From positions 1 through 33,626 of the forward strand of contig CAKURH010000036.1 of NCBI GenBank assembly GCA_934675625.1: 33,626 nucleotides of DNA, in the 5' to 3' direction. Both the position numbers and the translations under genes were made by a program. Numbering within the stretch: the stretch's first letter is position 1; each line of letters begins with the position of its first letter. Below are positions 23,801 through 30,510 of the stretch, one piece after another. The notes beneath the pieces are model-generated. The model was not told where the DNA came from. It saw only the letters and a program-made list of their open reading frames with translations, and did no database searches. Origin of the DNA: an uncultured Kiritimatiellota bacterium. GTDB taxonomy: Bacteria > Verrucomicrobiota > Kiritimatiellia > RFP12 > UBA1067.

Positions 23801-24698
23801 GGCCGCAGGCGGCGAGGACGGGCTGCGGCGGCTCATCGCGGGCGCGAAGGAGCTCGGCTACATCATCGACGCGCAGGAGAACTATACCGACTGCTACACC
23901 GTCTCGCCGCTGTGGGACAACGGCAACATCGCCTGCCTCGGCACGAAAGGCTTTGACGTGAACGGCTCGTGGTGCGGCGGCAAGGCCTACAACCTCTGCC
24001 TCCGCAACGCCTGGGACGTGCAGGGCTTCATGCCGGACAGCCTGCGGCGCGCGGCCGACCTCGGCTTCTGGGGCGCGCACTACATCGACGTCTTCTCCAG
24101 CGCGTTTCCCTACCGCTGCCTCGCCCCTGGCCACGCTGCGACGCGGCCCCAGCAGCTTCAGTACATGGTCAAGGCCGCGCGCCTCTGCCGCGACCTCTTC
24201 GGCGGCTTCGCGAGCGAGTGCTGCGGCGACTGGCTCGTCGGTTACGTCGACTACATCAACTACGCGACGCCGCGCATCCGAGATCAGCGCGACGCGCGGG
24301 CTGCCGGACGCAAGACGCTGGAGGACAAGATCGTGCCGTTCTGGGAACTCGCGTTCCACGATGTCGTCCTCTCCAACCCGGATCGCGTCACGCAGGGCGT
24401 CCTCTCGACACGTGACAACCTGATTCTCGTGGAGTTCGGCGGCCGCCCCATCTTCTACTCGTTCGGCGACCGCAACATTCCCGCCATCGCGGCGGCCTAC
24501 GAGCAGTTCAAGGGGCTTCGCCACCTCCAGTTGGAGGAAATGACGCGGCACGACGAGCTGGCGCCGGGCCTCGTGCGCGTCCGCTACGGGAACGGCGAGA
24601 CGATTTACGTCAACCACGCGGATCGTCCCCAGACGGCGGACGGCGTCACGGTTCCCGCGAAGGACTTCCGGCTTGTCACGAATCAGCAGTCAAACTAA
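20799..24698 (+). CDS. Two-module glycoside-hydrolase-like exported protein
   Basis: 1299 residues; ATG overlaps the MFS stop. Weak Sec signal peptide (MIAPLLLLAAAWTLPSA). Residues about 20-120 look like the alpha/beta domain before GH67/GH20/DUF4838 barrels (FARYYEKITGKPP, VWYGLYDLLERRGGCRWFWD, VVPQKD). Residues about 120-480 form a TIM-barrel region like DUF4838 or alpha-N-acetylglucosaminidase (GH89) proteins (WRREIDWCLKRRLNVFMLRL, WDIRDDRWADAYW, LIAGWDFYYTW, KGYILWPEASHTD). Helical and beta-sandwich regions follow (about 480-940). Residues about 945-1230 resemble a second barrel (LSVVVAGWQTGGYDGRAP, IIDAQENYTDCY, GAHYIDVFSSAFPYRC) as in DUF5696-like proteins. Catalytic residues cannot be fixed by eye. 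Probably acts in the periplasm or outside, releasing sugars for the MFS transporter. Confidence 0.72.
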   Translation: MIAPLLLLAAAWTLPSAEFARYYEKITGKPPADGLVTFAVDPAVSASGRDAYAITSDGAGAKIVGSNVRSVWYGLYDLLERRGGCRWFWDVDVVPQKDAIDFSGLDVKEEAHFAYRGIRYFAHRGLTRFQAEHWGPQEWRREIDWCLKRRLNVFMLRLGQDDLFQRAYPDVVPYPDASKSLPGAGKGFDNRSLFWPLDYRGRLRRNVQKYAFDRGLMVPEDFGTMTHWYSRTPEEFLEKMNPPFLPQATKSYSEPNGLVWDIRDDRWADAYWKLTQTAVEAYGQGRDRQELLHTPGLGERQCFTNRADNLALKVETLKNFLDRAHRDYPNAKNLIAGWDFYYTWNPDEVQSLLKTLDPARDIIWDYEGDATRDYRPEWKALGGNNFTKWGVIGKFPYTYSMFLAYESALDVRANYPVIEARQRLVQNDPFCKGYILWPEASHTDALALRFFTANAWSEQPVGHAAVLDEFCASRYGDQAEAMKRIWQRVIPMGPLLNWGRSYGTLFTGTTLGAFPHPDVYGPGTEDRWEAALAEVRAVFAALAEIRWEGEAIRRDAVDLARTALDRWLIHDARRFDRAFTAWRRGASDGAGLAARAAELARRADLMADLLAIHTDYSLWESYLRLDAVKKVTNPDFPRVLLDNAANDYCRSHQYELARHLYAPRAHRFAEKAAALLARNDRATPLALTPCEAEVEALLARPLESLKPTASRTPERFRALMRTLAATSEPPSPARADGWAVIWAKDGTARTNAVVGVRQADGGWRYTVSAGEATGARDVDLHLGCAQARVGDDGYWVSQRGVLGQFTRPKGSWQQLRNWLTLPYYGMKTPQGSFLAVVEGMRFEYNQRVTSEDGVYRAFPRWRVADTGIDAYEDMSVVVYDLPKGAGYNEMAKAFRRYKEARDPEIMPLKERAKTRPHLLKLARAVTVRQQCAAKPFKRPDDARDFTPETEHPVRRICSFDEVLANLKKLKARGVDDLSVVVAGWQTGGYDGRAPAVFPVEAAAGGEDGLRRLIAGAKELGYIIDAQENYTDCYTVSPLWDNGNIACLGTKGFDVNGSWCGGKAYNLCLRNAWDVQGFMPDSLRRAADLGFWGAHYIDVFSSAFPYRCLAPGHAATRPQQLQYMVKAARLCRDLFGGFASECCGDWLVGYVDYINYATPRIRDQRDARAAGRKTLEDKIVPFWELAFHDVVLSNPDRVTQGVLSTRDNLILVEFGGRPIFYSFGDRNIPAIAAAYEQFKGLRHLQLEEMTRHDELAPGLVRVRYGNGETIYVNHADRPQTADGVTVPAKDFRLVTNQQSN

Positions 24699-24716
24699 AC
24701 GAAAGGAAAAACGGTC

Positions 24717-27578
24717 ATGCAAATGAGACTCATCCTGTCCCTCGTCGCGGCGTCTTTCGTCGCGCACGCCGAAGACACGGTGGCGCCCGCCATCGACGGC
24801 GACACTTGGACGTTCACCGTCGCGAACGGCACGGCGACCTACACGTCCAAAATCTCCGGCGCCGTCCGGCTCGTCAAGGAGGGCGCGGGCGTCCTCGACC
24901 TCGGCTCGGACGCGAACACGTTCACCGGCGGCATCGCCGTGAACGGCGGCACGTTGCGCGGCTCGTATGCCGCGCTCGGCGGCCTCGGCACGGAGACGCC
25001 GCCGCATGAACGGATCACGGTCGCGAACGGCGCAACGCTGGCGATTGCCGACACGGAAGGTTCGGGCGGCACGTCGGCCCTCGCCGCCCTGTTGGAAGTG
25101 GCGGGCGATGGCGCGGACGGTCATGGCGCGGTGCAACGGTCGGGCCCGGCGTCGTCGCGGCACGGGCTCTTCCCGCGCGTGACGCTGACGGGCGACACGA
25201 CGCTGGGTGCGGACGCCCGGTGGGGCTTTGGCGGGCCGAATGGTTGCGCATTGGACATGGGCGGGCATCGCCTGACGATTCGCGCGAGCGCGCAGATGTT
25301 CGAGTTCTACACCATCGGCACGACCGTGACGAATCCCGGTGACATCGAAGTGGCAGAAGGGTCAATCCTCATGCAGAAGCCGCTCGGCGGCGAGTCGTTC
25401 GGCGATTCGGTGCTGCGTTTCGCGGACGGCACGGTGATGAGTCTCTACGGCGCCGACGTGACGTGGCCTGTCGTCGCGACGGGCGCGGCGACGGTCTCGG
25501 TGACGAAGGTGGATGACGCGAAGAACACGCTGCGGGAGTCCGTCACGTTCGGCACGGGCCTGACGTGGGAGTCGAAGAATTCGGAATTCGACGATGCGAC
25601 GAAAGTCTCGACGCTTGCGGGTGCGCTGGACGGCCCCGGCACTTTCCGCGTGAAGGGCCCCGGCATGTTCGCCGTGACGGGCGGCCTGTCGCGCACGGTG
25701 GGCGCGCTCGCGGTCACGAACGCCACGCTCGCGCTGGCGGATGCCGGGACGTTCGCCGTCACGAACCGCACGGTCGGCGCAACGGGCTTCACGCCGACGG
25801 TTTCGGCGGCGCTCGTGCAGGGCGACTGGGCGCACGTGGCGCGCCTGACGCTCGCGGGCGCGACGACGTTCACGATGCCGCCGTCAGCGGACGGCACGAA
25901 GGCGAACACGGAAAAGCACCATCTCATGGTCGGACGCGACAAGGGCCAGTTCGGCGTCTTGGAGATTGGCGCGGGCGCGGTCGTCTCGAACGACCTGAAC
26001 GTCGGACGGTATGCCGGCAGCGTCGGCGCCGTCTACCTGAACGGCGGCTCGCTGTTCTGGCGCGGCGGCTTCTACAATCAGGGCTGGCTCGGTCTCGCGG
26101 GCACGGGCTATCTCGCGATGAACGCGGGCGAGTGGACGTCGGAGGGCTTTCTCACGATGGGGCGCGCGGGCGTCGGCATCGTCCACCAGCGCGGCGGGCG
26201 CGTGGACATGACCGCCGCGAACGCCCTGTCGCTGCGCCTCGCACGCGAAAGCGGCTCCTACGCGCTTTGGCATCAGACGGGTGGCGCGTTCACGGGGTCG
26301 CATCACGCCGCCCTCTGCCACGCGGACGCGCTGCTGAACCAGGCGAACGTGGAGGCCGTCCTCTCGGTCGCCGGTGTCGGCACGTCCTTCGCGCTCGCGC
26401 CGGGCAAGTCGGTAATCGCCTATGTCTCGTCCAACGCCGTGACGAGCGTCGTTTCCGTGCGGGACGGCGCGACGCTCGCGTGCGCGAAGATGTTCAAGGA
26501 GATGGGGAAGGTCAACGACACGACAGCGACGCCGAACTTCAGCGACGAATCGTTTCGGGCGGCAATCGCAGACGCGAAGTTCTACGTGGCCTTTGACGGC
26601 GGCGTCCTGAAGACGCTGAACAACGGCACGTTCTTCCAGAACAACTTCGGGACGTATGACGACCCCGATCGCGTGACGGTCTATGCGGGCGGGCTCACGG
26701 TGGACACGGCGGAATCCGCCGCGAAGGGCGACGTCTACTGGAACGTGCCGATCCAGAAGCCGTTCGGGAACGTCCTGCGCGCCGTCTCGCTGCCGACGGA
26801 CGCCGCGTTCGAGAACAAGTACGTCGCGCCGCCGCGCGTGGTGATTTCGGGCGTGAACGTCCATGGCGCGACGGCGGCGGCCGAGCTTGACGAGGCGACG
26901 GGGACGCTGACCGGCATCACGGTGACGTGCCCCGGCAACGACGTGCCGGATGACCTCACGGTGACGATTGCGTCCGGCGACGGCAAGAAGACGTTTGCCT
27001 GTCCGTTCACCGTCGGCGCGCCCGCACCGTCCGGCGGCCTCGTGAAGCGGGGCGCAGGGCTGCTTCAGTTCTTGATGCCGCGCGCGACGCCCAACACCTA
27101 CGAAGGCGCGACGACGGTCGAGGGCGGTTCGCTCGAATTCGTCGATGACACGTATCCGGCGGGTTCGCCGCTCGTGCTGAAGGGCGGCGAAATCCGCTTC
27201 GGCGGCGGCTTCACGCGCACCGTGCCGTCGATTGAGGGCTTCGGCATGATTACGCTGACGGGCAGCGGCATCGTCTGGGTGACGGACGAGCTGCGCATCT
27301 CCTGCGCCGACCTGTTCGGCGCCGGACGGACGCTGACGGTCGGTCGTTTGCGCTTCGCCGAGGGCGCCAAGCTCGTCATCACCGACCCGGAGAACCTGTC
27401 CACCTACACGGGGCGGGACAAGACGGCGTTCCTCACGTCGTCGGCGAAACTGGAGGGGCCTGTCCCCACACTGGCGCTTGACGCGGCGACGTATGGCCGC
27501 TGGCTCTGCCGCAAGTCCGCCAACGGTCAGTCGCTCCGCCTTGGCGCCGCCAAAGGCACGCTACTCATCATCCGCTGA
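24717..27578 (+). CDS. Autotransporter-repeat (PATR) exported beta-helix protein
   Basis: 953 residues; ATG at 24717 after AAAGGAAAA, 18 bases behind the hydrolase gene (a second Met is at codon 3). Signal peptide MQMRLILSLVAASFVAHA. Repeated passenger-associated units are clear at the start (LVKEGAGVLDLGSDANTFTG, then GGIAVNGGTLRGS) and near the end (LVKRGAGLLQFLMP, NTYEGATTVEGGSLEFVDD), with beta-helix-like Gly-rich sequence between. No C-terminal translocator barrel is present; the protein ends RLGAAKGTLLIIR, so it is not a classical type V autotransporter. It is the last gene of the carbohydrate operon and may hold or display the substrate at the surface. Its 3' end overlaps the convergent XylR gene by 18 bases. 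Confidence 0.8.
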   Translation: MQMRLILSLVAASFVAHAEDTVAPAIDGDTWTFTVANGTATYTSKISGAVRLVKEGAGVLDLGSDANTFTGGIAVNGGTLRGSYAALGGLGTETPPHERITVANGATLAIADTEGSGGTSALAALLEVAGDGADGHGAVQRSGPASSRHGLFPRVTLTGDTTLGADARWGFGGPNGCALDMGGHRLTIRASAQMFEFYTIGTTVTNPGDIEVAEGSILMQKPLGGESFGDSVLRFADGTVMSLYGADVTWPVVATGAATVSVTKVDDAKNTLRESVTFGTGLTWESKNSEFDDATKVSTLAGALDGPGTFRVKGPGMFAVTGGLSRTVGALAVTNATLALADAGTFAVTNRTVGATGFTPTVSAALVQGDWAHVARLTLAGATTFTMPPSADGTKANTEKHHLMVGRDKGQFGVLEIGAGAVVSNDLNVGRYAGSVGAVYLNGGSLFWRGGFYNQGWLGLAGTGYLAMNAGEWTSEGFLTMGRAGVGIVHQRGGRVDMTAANALSLRLARESGSYALWHQTGGAFTGSHHAALCHADALLNQANVEAVLSVAGVGTSFALAPGKSVIAYVSSNAVTSVVSVRDGATLACAKMFKEMGKVNDTTATPNFSDESFRAAIADAKFYVAFDGGVLKTLNNGTFFQNNFGTYDDPDRVTVYAGGLTVDTAESAAKGDVYWNVPIQKPFGNVLRAVSLPTDAAFENKYVAPPRVVISGVNVHGATAAAELDEATGTLTGITVTCPGNDVPDDLTVTIASGDGKKTFACPFTVGAPAPSGGLVKRGAGLLQFLMPRATPNTYEGATTVEGGSLEFVDDTYPAGSPLVLKGGEIRFGGGFTRTVPSIEGFGMITLTGSGIVWVTDELRISCADLFGAGRTLTVGRLRFAEGAKLVITDPENLSTYTGRDKTAFLTSSAKLEGPVPTLALDAATYGRWLCRKSANGQSLRLGAAKGTLLIIR

Positions 27579-28610
27579 TTCGTCCGCCGAGCGCGGCTGC
27601 GCGTTTCGGAAGGCGCGCATGGAGAGGCCGAAGCGTTGGCGGAAGAGGGCCTTGGCGTGGTTCTCGCTGCGGAAGCCGCATTCCAGCGTGAGCGTGCCGA
27701 TCGGACGGCGCGTGGCGGCGATCTTTTCCTTGAGGGCGTTCAGGCGGATCTCAAGGATCGTTTCGAGGATTGACTTCTGCGTGAGCTCGCGGAATCGGCG
27801 GTCGGCGAGGCGGCGCAAGACGCCGAGGTGCGTGACGACGTCGCGCGCGTCGATGCCGTCGCAGGCGTCCTGCCGGATGAACGCGAGCGCGCGTTCGACG
27901 AGCGCGGCCGAGGGCGTGAGATGCCGCGTCGATTCGCGTTCGACGAGGTGATGGCCACGGATCAGGGTCGTCGGGGCGCGCGCCGTCCGGCCAGTCCCCA
28001 TCATCCGCAGCAGTGTTCGGACGGCCTGGGCACCGGCTTGGGCATAGTCGGGCGCGAGACTCGTGAGCGGTGGGTCGGTGAAGTCGCAGAGCAGGTTGTC
28101 GTTGTCGACGCTGAGGACGGAGACCTGCTCCGGGACGTCGAGGCCGGCCTCGTGCGCCGCGTCGAGGACTTGCGTCGCGAGCAGGTCGTAGGAGGCCATG
28201 ACGGCGGCGGGCTTGGGAAGGTCGGTCAGCCAGGCCGCGAGCGCCGCGAGGCTCGCGGCGGAGCCGTCCGGGCTGTCCTGTCGAGGAAAGCGGAACGTGG
28301 CAAGCGATCGCTCCTTCAGGCGTTCGGCGAACCCTTGCGCACGCGGATCGTCCGCAAGCGGGCGATGGCTTTCGCCGACAAAGCCGAATGCGCGGAAGCG
28401 TCCGAGCGAGAGGAAGTAGTCGGCGGCGGTGCGTCCGAGGTCCCGTCCGTCGACCTTGACGCTGCCGATGGGCGCGGTGTGCGCCTGCGTCGCGCGGCGG
28501 TGCGGACAGATCGTGACGGCGGGGCGTGTGGCGGCCGCAGGGCAGGTGCGCACGAGGTCGTCGTAGTCTTCGCAGGTGATGAGCCCGTCGAACGTGTCGT
28601 CCGCACGCAT
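27561..28610 (-). CDS. XylR-type regulator lacking its N-terminus
   Basis: 349 residues from the first ATG in frame. It begins near the equivalent of residue 65 of the other XylR in this window: DGLITCEDYDDLV here corresponds to DGFIVFQHLDAAT there. The remaining sugar-sensing domain (KVDGRDLGRTAADYFLSLGR, AVMASYDLLATQVLDAAHEA, VLSVDNDNLLCDFTDPPLTS) and the AraC domain (ALVERALAFIRQDACDGIDA, RQRFGLSMRAFRNAQ) are intact. Before the ATG the frame is open for a few codons (HADGHAQDRLD), then runs inside the receiver-domain gene in another frame. No promoter or ribosome-binding site precedes it. It is probably the remnant of a regulator cut by a deletion, or a chimera of assembly; function doubtful. 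Confidence 0.7.
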   Translation of the reverse strand: MRADDTFDGLITCEDYDDLVRTCPAAATRPAVTICPHRRATQAHTAPIGSVKVDGRDLGRTAADYFLSLGRFRAFGFVGESHRPLADDPRAQGFAERLKERSLATFRFPRQDSPDGSAASLAALAAWLTDLPKPAAVMASYDLLATQVLDAAHEAGLDVPEQVSVLSVDNDNLLCDFTDPPLTSLAPDYAQAGAQAVRTLLRMMGTGRTARAPTTLIRGHHLVERESTRHLTPSAALVERALAFIRQDACDGIDARDVVTHLGVLRRLADRRFRELTQKSILETILEIRLNALKEKIAATRRPIGTLTLECGFRSENHAKALFRQRFGLSMRAFRNAQPRSADESADDE

Positions 28611-28888
28611 GTCGAGCCGGTCTTGCGCATGGCCGTCAGCATGACGATGGGCGTCCGCGCGTCGTCCTTGCGGATGGCGCGGCAGACGTCGTAGCCGTTC
28701 AGGCCGGTCATCATCACGTCCAGCAGGACGAGATTCGGGCGGTCGCGCGCGAACGCCCGGAGCCCCGCCTCGCCGTCGCCCGCCTCGGAGACGTCGTAGC
28801 CGTTCGCCGACAGGAGGGCGACGAGGCCGTTTCGGATGTTGTCGTCGTCTTCCACGACGAGGATGCGGTGTCGAGAAGTGGCGGTCAT
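28316..28888 (-). pseudogene. Truncated response regulator (receiver domain only in part)
   Basis: ATG at 28888 overlaps the histidine kinase stop (ATGA). Residues 1 to about 86 are a good receiver domain: HRILVVEDDDNIRNGLVALL (acidic pocket E13-D15), phospho-acceptor D57 in LVLLDVMMTGLNGYD, and T85 in PIVMLTA. From about residue 88 the sequence turns into Arg/Thr/Ser-rich nonsense (RKTGSTCVRTTRSTGS) to a stop at 28316, because the DNA there codes for the XylR protein in the -1 frame. The conserved Lys of the receiver and any DNA-binding domain are missing. The junction lies near 28615-28640. Confidence 0.7.
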
Positions 28889-29682
28889 GCGAGATCCTTT
28901 CCGCTGGACGCCAAGGGGAACGCGGCCCTGAAGACGCTGCCGCCCGCCGGGTTGGGGCGGTAGGCGAGCGAGCCGCCCATGCCGCGCATGAGGCCGCTCG
29001 CGATGTCGAGGCCGAGCCCCGCGCCGCCGATGCCGGCGGCGAGCGAGTTGTCCCCCCGGAAGAACCGCCGGAAGATCTTCCGGGCGTCCTTCGCGGGAAT
29101 GCCGGGGCCGAAGTCCGCGACGTCGACGAAGGCTGTGCCGTCCGCCGCGCCGACGGTCAGGTCGATCCGCTTGCCGTCGGCCGCGTACTTGAGGGCGTTG
29201 TCGACGAGCCACGCGAGGCGCTCCGCCTCGTCCGAGATGATCGCGAGATACTTCTTCCGCTCGGCCTCGTCCATGCGCGACGCGCCCGCCATCATCTCCG
29301 CGTAGAGCCGGAGGTTCGTGAGCGGCGTGCGGAACTCGTGCGAGACGGTGGCAAGCAGGGACAGCTTCTTCGAGGCTTCACGCGTGCCGCGCGTCGTCTC
29401 GCGCACGAGCAGGGCGACGAGCGCGACGCCGAAGACGCACGCAAGGCCAAGCGCGCCGAGCAGATAGGCGTCGGAGGCCGATTCGCCGCGTGGCTTCGGC
29501 GGCGGCGTTCGCTCGAAGGCCTCGTTCCCACGCGGGGGCGGCGGACGGTCACCGGGGAGGGCGAACGCGCCGAAGGGCGGCGGACGGTCGTCCGGCGGAC
29601 GCGGGGCGAACGGCCCGTGCGCCGGTTCGGGCGCGCCCGTTAGGGCAAGTCCGGTCGCGGCGAAGAGGACGGCTGTTAGAAT
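28885..29682 (-). CDS. Sensor histidine kinase (HisKA) with non-canonical start
   Basis: About 265 residues. From the first in-frame ATG (29406) only the kinase core would be made, but the frame continues upstream with good coding sense. It has a signal or first TM segment (ILTAVLFAATGLALTGA), a Pro/Arg-rich periplasmic loop of about 55 residues, a second TM (AYLLGALGLACVFGVALVAL) and the HAMP-less entry to HisKA. There is no ATG, GTG or TTG before the signal segment; the candidates are ATT at 29682 or ATA at 29688, both just behind a TATAAT at 29700-29695. Kinase motifs: H-box VSHEFRTPLTNLRLYAEM, N-box LAWLVDNALKYAADG, G1 DFGPGIP, F-box FRRFFRGD, G2 GGAGLGLDIA. Stop overlaps the truncated response regulator. 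Confidence 0.8.
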   Translation of the reverse strand: MLTAVLFAATGLALTGAPEPAHGPFAPRPPDDRPPPFGAFALPGDRPPPPRGNEAFERTPPPKPRGESASDAYLLGALGLACVFGVALVALLVRETTRGTREASKKLSLLATVSHEFRTPLTNLRLYAEMMAGASRMDEAERKKYLAIISDEAERLAWLVDNALKYAADGKRIDLTVGAADGTAFVDVADFGPGIPAKDARKIFRRFFRGDNSLAAGIGGAGLGLDIASGLMRGMGGSLAYRPNPAGGSVFRAAFPLASSGKDLA

Positions 29683-29694
29683 GTTTATGCGCGT

Positions 29695-29700
29695 ATTATA
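29695..29700 (-). promoter_or_regulatory. -10 element of the second histidine kinase gene
   Basis: TATAAT on the minus strand in GGAATTGGTATAATACGCGC, starting 14 bases after the stop codon of the upstream gene and 12 bases before the ATT at 29682. Confidence 0.55.
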
Positions 29701-29713
29701 CCAATTCCACGCC

Positions 29714-30487
29714 TCACCACGGAATCGCGTAGCGGATGCGCGCGAAGGCCGTAGACGTTCCCGGCGCGAAAACCTCGTCCACGATGTCGTCCGCCGCCAC
29801 GTCCTGCCAGTCCGCGTCGGCGAGGTCGGTGCAGAACTGGAGCGTCGCCGTCACGACGCCGTCCGTCGCTGCGTCCTGCGCGTGGAAGATGAAGCTCGAT
29901 CCGGAGACGTCCAGTGCGACGAACGAGGCGTCGTCCGCAAGGGACGCCGCATAGAGGTAGGCCGTGAGGTTGTCGGTGTCGGCGAGCCATGTGCGCAGGT
30001 CGGCGGAGGCGTAGGAGGCCGGCTGCGTCACGGTGTCGGCGTTCGCGGCGAGCCAGTCCACGAGCGGCTTCGCCTCCACGCGGCAGACGGCGCCCGCTGT
30101 CGGCGTGTAGGAGGCCGTGAGCGTGCGGCCGAGGAAGGTCGTCGCGTTGGTCGTGGGCAGCGTCGCGCCGTCGTAGGTGAGCGTGAGCGCCTGTGGCGAT
30201 TCGTTCGCCGCGAGGGCGTAGGCGACCAGCACCGTCACGGTGGACGGCGCGACGAGGGCCGCCGTGTCGGCGACGAAGCCCGTCCACACGCCATCGTAGA
30301 CGAGCGTGCCGTCGGCCGTCTCGGCGTCCGTCAGGAACGTGTCGTAGGTGAACGTGCCCGACGAGCCGCCGCCCGGCGCATCGGGTTGGTTGCCACCCCC
30401 GCCGGGCGGATTGCCCCCGCCGCCCGGCGCGGCGAGAAGCGCGGAAGTCAGGAACAGGGAAGTTGCGAACGAGACGAACGTGTTCAT
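29714..30487 (-). CDS. Exported protein of unknown function with Gly/Pro-rich linker
   Basis: 257 residues from the ATG at 30487, which follows AAAGGA at a good distance; the frame is open upstream to 31216 but that part is a shadow of the next gene. Signal peptide (MNTFVSFATSLFLTSALLAA), then PGGGGNPPGGGGNQP..GGGSSG, a flexible linker at the mature N-terminus. The rest is Ala/Thr/Asp-rich with strand-like segments (TVTVLVAYALAANESP, TASYTPTAGAVCRVEAK, ATLQFCTDLADADWQDVAAD). The end, 'LQFCTDL-DADWQDV', resembles the 'F-AT-L---W' motif of exported proteins in related bacteria. No family is recognised. It follows the carbohydrate-binding-type gene by 23 bases and is probably co-transcribed with it. 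Confidence 0.7.
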   Translation of the reverse strand: MNTFVSFATSLFLTSALLAAPGGGGNPPGGGGNQPDAPGGGSSGTFTYDTFLTDAETADGTLVYDGVWTGFVADTAALVAPSTVTVLVAYALAANESPQALTLTYDGATLPTTNATTFLGRTLTASYTPTAGAVCRVEAKPLVDWLAANADTVTQPASYASADLRTWLADTDNLTAYLYAASLADDASFVALDVSGSSFIFHAQDAATDGVVTATLQFCTDLADADWQDVAADDIVDEVFAPGTSTAFARIRYAIPW

Positions 30488-30510
30488 GGGAAATGTCCTT
30501 TCTGCGGAGA

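Noticed and set aside
20766..24617. 1283-codon open frame on the minus strand, antisense to the hydrolase gene
   Set aside because: Arg/Val/Glu/Ala-rich shadow typical of GC-rich codon use; no motifs, no ribosome-binding site, while the plus-strand frame has clear domain motifs.
28316..29212. 298-codon minus frame starting at 29212
   Set aside because: Its first 108 codons are a shadow of the histidine kinase; real coding starts at the ATG at 28888 overlapping the kinase stop.
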